Shown here piece after piece: positions 18,437 to 27,700 of a stretch of DNA of 50,549 nucleotides; within the stretch, counting starts at the first letter, position 1; every line of letters starts with the position of its first letter. The stretch is from a bacterium. GTDB taxonomy: Bacteria > Electryoneota > RPQS01. The notes under the pieces were generated by a model. It did no database searches, was not told where the DNA came from, and saw only the letters and a program-made list of their open reading frames with translations. Where the stretch lies: assembly GCA_026394155.1 (NCBI GenBank), contig JAPKYT010000086.1:1-50549 (forward strand). Reading direction: 5' to 3'. The position numbers and the translations under genes were made by a program.

Positions 18437-18622
18437 ATGAGCGATTACGTTTGGATCCTCGTGCTGGTCGGATGGTTCGTGCTGATGAAGTTTGTGCTGC
18501 CGCGCTTCGGCGTGTCCACTTGAATGACCTCTGCCTGCGCTCTCGAGGATCGAGACAAGACCGCGCGCGTCGAGAAGCAAGTTGAGGCTGGCGACAGGGA
18601 GATTGCACCCAAGGGCCGATAG
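18437..18622 (+). CDS. Candidate single-pass membrane selenoprotein (in-frame TGA read as Sec)
   Basis: The frame encodes one hydrophobic helix (YVWILVLVGWFVLMKFVLP), then RFGVST, a TGA at 18521-18523, then 32 further codons to TAG (MTSAC and a highly charged tail rich in E, K, R and D). Read through, it would be 61 residues with selenocysteine five positions before a Cys. A hairpin follows the TGA: TCTCGA at 18541-18546, loop GGA, TCGAGA at 18550-18555. Its G-first apical loop and 17-nt distance fit a bacterial SECIS. A strong terminator begins 34 nt past the TAG. AGAGAAGG lies just upstream of this ATG; an alternative ATG is at 18416. If TGA is a true stop, the product is a 28-residue (or 35-residue) membrane peptide. 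No sel gene is in the window. Confidence 0.5.
18541..18555 (+). promoter_or_regulatory. Possible SECIS hairpin
   Basis: A 6-bp perfect stem with a GGA loop, 17 nt after the TGA at 18521. Bacterial SECIS elements sit about 16-37 nt behind the UGA and have a G among the first loop bases. Confidence 0.4.
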
Positions 18623-18656
18623 CTTGCGTCAACTAACCGGTTCCGAAAAGAGCATG

Positions 18657-18684
18657 CCCTGCACCGATGTGCAGGGTTTTTCTT
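18657..18684 (+). terminator. Strong intrinsic terminator on the plus strand
   Basis: CCCTGCAC, loop CGAT, GTGCAGGG and then TTTTTCTT. No other plus-strand gene lies upstream within several kb, so it supports a real short transcript over 18.4-18.6 kb. Confidence 0.92.
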
Positions 18685-18719
18685 GAAGCTATTTTGGAAT
18701 GAGCCCTCTCACGATCTCA

Positions 18720-18810
18720 TCCAGCCGACCCCCCTTTTGTCCCCCCGTGAACGGAGGGAGACTATATTTTCCCCTCCACTTTAGTGGGGGGGGGGATAGG
18801 GGGGGTCTCT
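18720..18810. repeat. G-tract palindromes of family A, inverted orientation
   Basis: CCCCCCTTTTGTCCCCCCGT plus GAACGGAGGGAG at 18728-18760 is the reverse complement of the family A unit. It is followed by a second C/G-tract pair ending in a long G run at 18786-18806. It fills the gap before the 3' end of queG, and no gene is seen. Confidence 0.75.
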
Positions 18811-18878
18811 GGTCATTCTGAGATGGCTCCTTGTGCTCAGGCTGTCGTTGCGGCATGTGCGCTCAAAGATCAACAAAA

Positions 18879-20021
18879 TCAACCCCGCTTCAAGGCCCAA
18901 GCGGCTTCATCGTGCACCGACAAATCCGAATCATGAGCCGCCATTTCCTCCAAGAGCATGCGCGCCTTCCCGCCCGGTGTTTGCCCGAGAGCCCACGCCG
19001 CGTGCAGACGCACCAGAGAACTGGACGACCGAGCCAACCGCGAAAGAGACTCCGTTGCGGCTTCGTTCAGCCAATTTCCCAAAGCAACAGCCACGTTTCG
19101 CAGAAAGCATGCGTAGCCCGGCCGCAGGACCGCCGATCCACCGAAACGAGTGCGAAACTCTTCCTCCATCATTCCCGCCAGCTCAGAAAGCGGCGGGGCT
19201 TTTCGCCCTATGTCTCCGTGATAAGCCGGTTCGCGGGTCACGGTAGCGAAGCGATCATTCCACGGGCAGCAGTCCTGACAATCATCGCAGCCGAAAACGT
19301 GATTGCCCATAAGACTGCGCAGCTCGCGCGGAATGATTCCCTGGTATTCGATGGTGAGATAGGAGATGCAAAGCCGGGCATCGAGTACATGAGGCGAGAT
19401 CAGCGCGCCGGTGGGACAGGCGGCAAGACAGCGCGTGCACGAGCCGCACGACGGCATGCGAATCGCCGGGCTCGGAGGCAACTCCGCCGTGGTGAGAATC
19501 TCTCCCAAAAAGAGTAGTGAACCCATGCGCGGCGCGATGAGCAACGTGTTCTTGCCCACAAACCCCAGCCCTGCCTGTTCGGCAAAGTCCCGTTCGAGAA
19601 CCGGCCCGGTGTCCACATAGTATACGCTTGCCCTACCGGGGAAGAGTCTCGTGATCGCCTCCGCCAGTTGTTTCAGCTTCGCGAGGAGAACCCGGTGGTA
19701 GTCCTCGCCCCACGCATAGGCCGCGATTACTCCCCGTGAGGGATCAGCGCGCAAGGCCGGTGGCAAGTTTTCGGTGAAATACGACTGGCCCGCCATGATG
19801 ATCGTGCGCGCGCCCGGCAGCACCTTTTGCGGATCAACCCGTCGCTCGACGCTGCGGTTTAGATAGGTCATGGTTCCGGCCCGGCCCTCCGCCAGCCACC
19901 GCCGGAAAAACTCCGCGCGGGGCGGGGGAGAGGCGGGCGCGAAGCCGACCCGGTCCAGACCAAGCTCGACGGCCTGCTGAATAACGGCTTGGGCCGCATC
20001 TTGTGAAGAAAGCGGCTTCAT
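18879..20021 (-). CDS. queG: Epoxyqueuosine reductase QueG
   Basis: A 380-residue cobalamin- and iron-sulfur-dependent enzyme that reduces epoxyqueuosine to queuosine in the tRNA wobble base. Signatures include RVGFAPA near the N-terminus, DTGPVLERDFAEQAGLGFVG then KNTLLI, and two [4Fe-4S] clusters formed from CGSCTRCLAACPTGA, a further Cys in RLCISYLTIEYQG, and CDDCQDCCPWN. A HEAT-like C-terminal tail (LVRLHAAWALGQ, EAAWAL) completes the family length. It is divergent from the queuosine-precursor transporter gene at 20104, a coherent pathway pairing. The start ATG at 20021 leaves 82 nt between the two genes. Confidence 0.95.
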   Translation of the reverse strand: MKPLSSQDAAQAVIQQAVELGLDRVGFAPASPPPRAEFFRRWLAEGRAGTMTYLNRSVERRVDPQKVLPGARTIIMAGQSYFTENLPPALRADPSRGVIAAYAWGEDYHRVLLAKLKQLAEAITRLFPGRASVYYVDTGPVLERDFAEQAGLGFVGKNTLLIAPRMGSLLFLGEILTTAELPPSPAIRMPSCGSCTRCLAACPTGALISPHVLDARLCISYLTIEYQGIIPRELRSLMGNHVFGCDDCQDCCPWNDRFATVTREPAYHGDIGRKAPPLSELAGMMEEEFRTRFGGSAVLRPGYACFLRNVAVALGNWLNEAATESLSRLARSSSSLVRLHAAWALGQTPGGKARMLLEEMAAHDSDLSVHDEAAWALKRG

Positions 20022-20103
20022 GGGACTTGAATTATTGCTCTTTTCGTCGTAACATTACACATTGCTTTGCAGCCGCCTTGAACAGGATATCTGCTTGCAG
20101 ACC

Positions 20104-20829
20104 ATGCCTTCCGTTACCTCCCCATCTTCGCTTCCCTCCCATTTGCGTTACTATGACCTCATCGCGGGTCTGTTCGTGGCCGTTCTGCTCATTTCGAACA
20201 TCACGGCCACCAAGCTCGTGGAACTCTTCGGCTTTCCTTTCGACGGCGGCACGCTGCTCTTCCCGCTGAGCTACATTTTCGGAGACATTCTCACCGAAGT
20301 TTATGGCTACACCCGCTCGCGGCGCATCATCTGGTTAGGGTTTTTCTGCAATGCACTGGCCGTTATCACGTTTACCGTAGTCGCCGCGCTCCCTCCCGCA
20401 CGGGTTTGGCCCCATCAAGACGCTTTCGCGGCCATTCTGGGCGCGGTGCCGCGCATCGTGCTGGCCAGTTTCATCGCCTATCTGGCGGGCGAGTTCTCGA
20501 ATTCGTTTGTGCTCGCGAAAATGAAAATCTTCACCCGCGGCCGCTTTCTGTGGGCGCGCACCATCGGCTCGACTTTGGTGGGTGAAGGCGTGGACACGCT
20601 GATCTTCTGCACGATTGCCTTCGGCGGCACGATTCCGGCCCGCGACCTGATGCTGATGATCGTGTTCAACTACGTTTTCAAGTGCGGTACCGAAGCCGTG
20701 TTCACTCCCGTCACCTACGCGGTGGTGGGATTTCTCAAGCGCAACGAGAAGGTGGACGTGTACGACGTCGGCACGCGCTTCAACCCGTTTCTGTTCTTCA
20801 AAACCCCCGAACGCAGCCCCGAAGCATAG
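20104..20829 (+). CDS. yhhQ: Queuosine precursor transporter (YhhQ/QPTR family)
   Basis: A 241-residue inner-membrane protein of the DUF165 (queuosine precursor transporter) family. Landmarks are SNITATKLVELFGFPFDGGT followed by LLFPLSYIFGDILTEVYGY, the central EFSNSFVLAKMK and RTIGSTLVGEGVDTLIF, and a late KCGTEAVFTPVTY. About six membrane helices fit the family. The ATG at 20104 is used; the frame is open to a TTG at 20062, but those residues are not family-like. It is divergent from queG, so salvage and the last step of queuosine synthesis are encoded side by side. No preQ1 riboswitch is visible in the 82-nt intergenic region. Confidence 0.93.
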   Translation: MPSVTSPSSLPSHLRYYDLIAGLFVAVLLISNITATKLVELFGFPFDGGTLLFPLSYIFGDILTEVYGYTRSRRIIWLGFFCNALAVITFTVVAALPPARVWPHQDAFAAILGAVPRIVLASFIAYLAGEFSNSFVLAKMKIFTRGRFLWARTIGSTLVGEGVDTLIFCTIAFGGTIPARDLMLMIVFNYVFKCGTEAVFTPVTYAVVGFLKRNEKVDVYDVGTRFNPFLFFKTPERSPEA

Positions 20830-20887
20830 CCATGCAGATTCCGCGAGTAGCTCTAATGTACGAATCCTGCCGCCGTTTGGCAAGGGC

Positions 20888-21613
20888 ATGAGCGCACCGC
20901 CTTCCATGACTTTCTGGGATCACCTCGACGAACTCCGCCGCCGCCTGCTGCGCTCGGCGGTGGGAGTCGTTCTCGGTGCGGTGGCGGGTTTCCTCCTCTC
21001 GCGCCGCGCGCAGGAGTTTCTCGTCGGGCCGTTCACCGACCGTGTTCCGGGTTCGCTGGCGCTCTTGGCTCCGGCCGACGGATTTGTGATTCAGATCAAG
21101 ATCGCCATTCTGCTCGGGCTCGTCATGGCTTCGCCCTACGTGTTTTTCGAGCTCTACGGCTTCATCGGCCCGGGCCTGAAGCGCACAGAGAAACGCTGGC
21201 TTTGGCCCATGGTGATCATCGGTACCGTTCTTTTCTGGGGCGGGGTGGTGTTCGCATGGCTGATTCTGCCCACCGCGCTCGAGTTTTTCGGCTCGTTTGC
21301 GCAGGGCGGCGTGCAGAATTTCTGGTCGCTGAAGAACTACATCAATCTCGTCATCTTTCTCCTCCTCGCTTTCGGCCTGATCTTCCAACTTCCGCTCATC
21401 ATCGGCATTCTCATCGCCACCGGCCTTGTGCCGTCGAGTTTCTTCCGCCGCCATCGCCGCTATGCCATTGTGGTCATCTTTATTCTGGCTGCCGTCGCTA
21501 CTCCCACCACCGATTGGCTCACCATGACCCTCATGGCCGTGCCCTTGGTGATCCTCTACGAGCTGTCCATCTGGGTCGGCGTGGTCATTGAGCGACGGAG
21601 AAAGAAAGCCTAA
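20888..21613 (+). CDS. tatC: Sec-independent protein translocase TatC
   Basis: A 241-residue membrane protein that forms the twin-arginine substrate receptor of the Tat pathway. The N-terminal cytoplasmic motif FWDHLDELRRRLLRS is canonical. The central region MASPYVFFELYGFIGPGLKR is followed by the conserved Glu-rich loop (TEKRW), and six membrane helices are visible. Length equals the family norm. It follows the YhhQ gene by 58 nt on the same strand and may be co-transcribed. No tatA or tatB is present in the window. A strong hairpin follows the stop. Confidence 0.95.
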   Translation: MSAPPSMTFWDHLDELRRRLLRSAVGVVLGAVAGFLLSRRAQEFLVGPFTDRVPGSLALLAPADGFVIQIKIAILLGLVMASPYVFFELYGFIGPGLKRTEKRWLWPMVIIGTVLFWGGVVFAWLILPTALEFFGSFAQGGVQNFWSLKNYINLVIFLLLAFGLIFQLPLIIGILIATGLVPSSFFRRHRRYAIVVIFILAAVATPTTDWLTMTLMAVPLVILYELSIWVGVVIERRRKKA

Positions 21614-21637
21614 GGTTCGGTCGAAGCACTGAGCAGC

Positions 21638-21668
21638 GCGGCCCGTGTGATTTCACACGGGCCGCTTT
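21638..21668 (+). terminator. Terminator hairpin after tatC
   Basis: A perfect 13-bp stem (GCGGCCCGTGTGA, loop TT, complement) is followed by TTTC on the plus strand, 24 nt past the tatC stop. Confidence 0.75.
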
Positions 21669-21677
21669 CACGAGGGG

Positions 21678-21742
21678 CGGTGCGCCGGGAGGGCACTCCG
21701 GCGCACCGTGGGCAAGGGGACCACTCGGGCAAGAGCGGTCCC
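21678..21742 (-). terminator. Two hairpins after the giant protein gene
   Basis: Reading the minus strand past the stop at 21747, a weak GGGACC/GGTCCC hairpin (21717-21742) is followed by a perfect 11-bp stem CGGTGCGCCGG (21678-21708). Neither has a U-run, so they may be transcript-end stabilisers rather than classic terminators. Confidence 0.5.
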
Positions 21743-21746
21743 GGGC

Positions 21747-24700
21747 TCATTTGATCAGATGCAGCTTCCGCACCGCCTGATAATCGCCGCTGCCCAAGCG
21801 GACAAAGTACATTCCCGAAGCCGCGCGATCCGCACGCCATGATGCCCGATGCAAACCGGCCCTCCTCGGCTCGTCAACGAGTCTTTCCACCTCGCGTCCC
21901 AGGACGTCGAAGATCACCAAGCTGACCTGCCCATCCCGCGGCAGCGCGAACTCGATGTTCGTCGTGCTGTTGAACGGATTCGGGTAAGGCGCGCCGAGAC
22001 TGTACTCGCGCGGCAGGCCGGGCACGTCCTCGCTCGCCGACGATCCGTCGGTGATTCCAAAGTGCGCGTCGCTGGTGTCGAAGAGCGCGGGATTCGCGAG
22101 CGAGACCACGATCAGATAACAGTCATGCGCCGCCAGCCCGCTGACCTCCCAGATTTCGGAGGAGTCGTTGGGCGTGTCGGTGAACAATGTGTCGAAACGA
22201 TTCACCGGATCGCCGCGCCACAGACCGATGCCCACTCCGCCCGCAAAGCCCTCGCTCGTCCAGCGCAAACGAATCGGCTCGCCGACTTCCAGCGATTCGC
22301 CGCCGTTGGGAGCCACCACTTCGAGTCGCGGCAAGGCAATACGCAGCGGCGCGTCGGTGGTGTCGAACACCCACGGCCGCGTGCTGGCCGAGACGCGCAG
22401 CGCAACGAGATCCGCTTCGGGTCCGCTGACCGTCCAGAGGAACGAATCCACGGTCACGGCCGCCGCTAACTCCTGCCACGGTTCGGCGCGATCACCGCCG
22501 GTAAGCTCAACGGTCACCGGCCCGTCGCAGTGCGAACGCGTCCAATAGATCCACCGCTGCTCGCCGACATACCAAGTGCCGCCCTCTACCTGCAAAGCGA
22601 GAGCAGGCTCAACCACGCGGCGCGGAACGCTGAGAGCATGCAGTGTCGAATCAGAAAGAGAGCTTACCCGGAACCACAGAGAATCGGTTCCCGGAGCCGT
22701 GACGATGTAACTGAATCGGGATTCTGACACGGAATCCGCAAGGATCTGCCACTCGCCGCTCAGCGAATTCCGCACCATGTCAAGCCGCACCGCACCGCCG
22801 GCGTCCGTCCATTCCCAAGCTAATTCCAGAACCGAGCCTACGGTGTCCGTGCCGCTCTCCGATGGCTGCGTGAAGCGGATTTGCGGATCGCGCACCGCAA
22901 ACGCGCGGCTCGTGTCGGCGAGTCCGGAATTTTCATCCTGTACGATGAGCATGACTGCATCGGAACGCGGAGGCGTCGCTGTCCATTCGAAGCCGGTCTC
23001 CGTCCAGTGCTCCGCAATTGTCTCGGGCAAACCTGCCTCGCGCACCAAGAGCAGACGGAAGGGGCCATCAACCCAATCGGCGATCCATCTTGCCTCTACG
23101 GTGTCGCCTACGTTGTACTCTGCATCAAAGGCGGTTTCAAAACGGAGTTCCGGCCGGTAGAAGACAAGATCATGATCCAGAGTGTCGCCCGCTTCGGGAT
23201 AGAGTGAACAAAGCAGCCGCAGCCGCGCGTGCGAGGTGGTGTCGCCCGTCACCGTCCACGGATACTCACTGTCATCGCCTTCGTAGAGCAGTTCCCACAC
23301 TCCTGACGGATAGTGGCGGTCGAGTTCCAGCCGCACGTCAGCGTCAAGGGCGTGCTTCGACCACGTGACATTCAGCACATCCCCAATGCGCACAGCCGCC
23401 TGCGACGGCGCTTCGAAAGTCACGGCGGGCCGCACCACCTGAAGGCCAACAACCGTGTCGGCGACGGAGGGCCGTGAAAGCAGCGAGACGGCGAGGGCAA
23501 GCGCACCGGTCTCCGTACCGGGCGCAGTGACGACCAACGTGTCTTCAGTCATGGAACCGAGCGTCAGCCACGCGCCGCCGGGGTGATTGAGATTCATGGT
23601 CACCGACAGCTCACCCTCTGCGTGATGACGGTTCACGCGCAGGACATAACTGCGACCCGCGATCCAGCGCATGCCGGTCTCGGGCGCTGCAATGGCCACC
23701 CGCGGAACAATTGGGCCGCTGACGAGCACGCTGTCGCGTGGCACCAGAAGAGCCTCGTCCTCGACAAGGATCCATGCGCTGTCCGCCTCAAGCGTTGCTG
23801 TGACCCCGGTCAGCGAATTGCCTGAAATGTTCGAGCCGAGAATCTCGGTAGTGCCGTTACTCGTGTGCAGGAGAACCCGCACCGGACGGGTGTGAGCAAT
23901 GCGTTGCCAGCCGACGTCAAACGGATCGCCGACAATGATCTCCTGCTGCGCGAGCGGTAAGGCAACGTGCAGCGCGGCGGCGCGCAGTGCGAAGGTGCCG
24001 GATTCCGAGCGCCACGTGCTATCCACTTGAGAGACCACGCGCACTCTGACAGCCTCGCTCTCCGGCCCGCTGACCAGCCAAGCAAGCGTATCGCCGTCGA
24101 GATCAGCGGCAATCGTTTGCCACGCGCCGCCCGGATAGAGACGGTTCAATTGCACGTTCACGGTCGCCGGATGGTCGGTGCGCGTCCAGCGAATCACGAG
24201 ACCGCTTCCGAGAGCGAAGGTCTCGCCTCCCGCAGGCGTGCTCATGGCGAGCAGCGGCTGGGCGAGCGCAAAGACCTCCGAAACGTCGCTCACTTGTGGA
24301 TCATCCACGCTTTGTATCTTGAGCCGCGCCTGCCCTGCCGGCCCGGCGGGAATCCATTCGTAGCTGTCGCCGTCGAGACCGGCGGCGATAGTCTCCGGCC
24401 ACGTGCTGCCGCTGTCGCGCGACATGTAGAGACTTACCGGCCCGCTCACCGCCGTGCGCGACCACGTCACATCAAGCGGAAATCCGATGAGCACCCGTGA
24501 ACGGCCCAGATCGCCCAACACCAACTCGGGCACCCAAATTTCAAAGTCGGAGGCGCAGGTATCGCCCAGCGACCCATCCACAGTGGAGAGAATGCGAACG
24601 CGGGCATGAGTCGTGTTCGGTCCGGTCACATTCCAAAGCACAAACGTGTCACTGACGGCGGGAAACAGCACAGTCCACGACCCCGAGGGATAGCCGCGAT

Positions 24701-27700
24701 TCAACTCCACGCGAACCGGATCATTTACCAGCGATCTTTGCCAGCGAATCGTGTCCGTTCGATTCGCCAGCAGCATCTCTCCGCCTTGCGGCGCGATCAG
24801 TGTGATTTGCGGCCAGGCCAGAGCAAAGGTAGCGGATTGAGCCTCAAGCGGAACGCCCGACGTAGTGCGAACGATCACACGCGCCGCCGAGACTTCAGGC
24901 CCGCTGGCAATCCAGTGAACAGAATCCGCCGCCACTCCTCCGCGCACAAGCTCCTCGGGCGCATCTTCGCTCCGCTGCAACAAAACATCCACCGGCCATG
25001 GACACTGGCTGCGCGTCCACGAGATGACCATGTCGCGTCCGATAGCCTGTGTTGCCCCGGAGAGCGGCGCGCTCATGGAAAGCGAGGGGACGTGAACAAC
25101 GCAATTGAAGGGCATGATGGATGCGGCCCACGAGGCGCTCACCAAAGAGACGCGCAGGCGCGCAGTGGTGGTGGCCGGACCCGACACGGCCCAGAAAATG
25201 GAATCACCCTCCGCGATGCCGAGTTCCGCCCACGGGCCGTCTGTTCCATCGCGCGAGAGTTCTACGCGCACCGCACCGACCGCAAAATGCCGCGTCCACC
25301 TCACCCAAGTGCTCTCGCCGGCATAGAAGGTGTCGGCGGAAGCAGGAGTGGTGAACGTGAATTGCGGCGCGCCGATTCTCACGGCCCCGTCGGTGGTGTC
25401 GCCGATGCTCGGAAGCGACGCGCTCAGCACTCGGAAGCGCGCGGTCTCGCTGGCGTTCCCGGCGGCGGTCCATGTGAAGCTGCCGGTCGTAACGTTCGAC
25501 ACCAGCATCTCCCACGACCCGGACGGCCAGTTGCGCTTCAAATAGACGTTCACGGCGGGAGGAACGCCGATGTTGGCCCACCGGATGTCCACCGGCATTC
25601 CGAGCGTGACCGAATCGCCGGCAACAGGAGATAGCAGTACGATCCCCTGATGTGCGATCATGAAATCGTCGTCGCTCACGTCAAAAATGGAAGGCGTGGC
25701 GACCAGTGAGACGCGGACGCGCGCGTGCACCGCATCCGTTCCCGCGACCGCCCAGACGAGCGTGTCGGCAGTAGTTCCGCTGTTGAGCGTCTCCCATGTG
25801 CCTGACGGATAACTGCGGTTCAGTTCGAGCTTCACCGCTCCCGAGACTGCGGAGCGTTGCCAGCGAAGAGTGTACGGCTGTCCCACAACCAAAGTGTCTC
25901 CGCCGTTAGGACGGATCAGTGTGATGCCGGGTTCGACAATGGCGAAGTCGCCCGACGTGTCCGCGAGCTGCGGCTGCGCTTCGTAGAGCACGCGAATGCG
26001 CGCGGTCTCCGTCGGCTGCTGGCTGATGGTCCACGAATAACTGTTGCCCGTCTGTCCGGTGGCGAGCGCGACCCACGACCCGCCCGGATAATCGGCATTC
26101 AACTCGATGCGCACCCCGCCGCTCACTCCGGTGCGCGTCCAAATGATCGAGTAGTTGTTCCCCGTGGCCCAGCGTTCGCCGCCCACGGGCGAGGTGAGAG
26201 CAAGCGCCGGTTGCTGAATGGTGAAGTTCGCCGCCGAAGTATCACCGATGGACGGAGTCGCCGCCAAAGAGATCTTAATGCGGGCGCCGGTGGAGACCGG
26301 GCCGGTGACATTCCAAACGAGAGAGTCCGCCGTCGTGGAGCCCAGGAGTTCCCACGGGCCCGATGGCCAACTGCGGTTGAGTTCCACTGGAGTTTCGCCG
26401 GGCGCATTCACTCGCAACCAGCGAACAGTGAGTGGGAATCCGATGTTGGCGATTTCACCCCCGTTCGGCGAGCTGAGCGTCAGAGGTGAACTGATGATGC
26501 TGAAACTCGCATTCGATGTGTCGGCCAGCGAAGAGGTGATGGTTGAAACCACCCGCACTCGCGCAGTGGTGCCGGTCGCGCCGCTTATCGTCCACGTATA
26601 GGCCGATCCCGCCACCGAGGAAGCGATGGTCTCCCATGAGCCCGAGGGATAGTTGCGCTTGAGCTCGAGCCTCACGTTCTCGGAAACTCCCGCCCGCGTC
26701 CACGAAATGCTGTGCGGCGTGCCGACGATCCATTGTTCCCCGCCGTTCGGAGACGTGAGCGTCAGCGCGGGTGCGGCAATGGCAAAATTCGCGTTCGACG
26801 TGTCTCCCACGTCGGTCTGGCTCGTCAGGAAGACGCGCAAGCGGGCCGAGGAACTCGGTGCTCCCGATACGCTCCAGTTGTAGCTTGACGTAGCAACGGT
26901 GGTGGAAAGTGTCTCCCAGCCTCCCGGGGGGAAATTGCGGTTGAGCTGAATCGTGACATTGCCGGTGGCGTTCGAGCGCGTAAAGCTCACGGTGCTGGTG
27001 CTGCCGGTGTAGAGAGTCTCTCCGCCGTTGTGCGTCGTAAGAGTCAGCGTGCGCAACACCAGCGAGAAGTTGGCCGCCGAGAGGTCGCTGATGGTCGTAT
27101 CCGAGTTGAGGCGAATCTTGACCCGGCAGGCGCTGGAGGCGCTGCCGCTCGCCGTCCAGGCAAAGCTGTCGGCCGTCACGCCGCCGGTTAGAGTCTCCCA
27201 ATTGTTGTTCGGATAGGTGCGGTTGAGCATGACCGTCACGGCTCCGGGCGCAGCGGTTCGGGACCAGCGCACGGTGAGCGGTCCGCCCAGAGTGTACGTC
27301 TCGCCGCCATTGGGCGCGCTGAGGGTCAGGGCGGGCTGAACGATGGTGAAGTTCGCGTTCGATTCATCCGTAACGCTTGCATTGCTGTTAAGGGTGATCC
27401 GCACGCGCGCGGTCGAGCTGGTCGTGCCGCTGACCGTCCAGATCATGCTGTTGCCGGTCTCGCTTGCGCTCAGAGTCTGCCATGCGCCGCCGGGATAACT
27501 GCGGTTGAGAGCGACCGTCACCGCGCCATCGGCGTTCACTCGCACCCACGCGATGTTCACCGCGCTGCCGATGCTCCATTGCTCGCCGCCATTGGGCGAG
27601 GTGATGGTGATGCCCAGCGCAATGATCGTGAAGTTCGCCGCGCTCGTGTCGGCCACCGTCGGTGAAGCGGTCAGGTAGATGCGCACTCTGGCGGTGGATG

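Noticed and set aside
18524-18622. A separate 32-codon gene starting at the ATG after the TGA
   Set aside because: It has no ribosome-binding site of its own and exactly continues the upstream frame, so read-through or plain non-coding sequence is more likely.
20022-20103. A preQ1 riboswitch between queG and the transporter
   Set aside because: No preQ1-type stem-loop and A-rich tail could be found in either direction.
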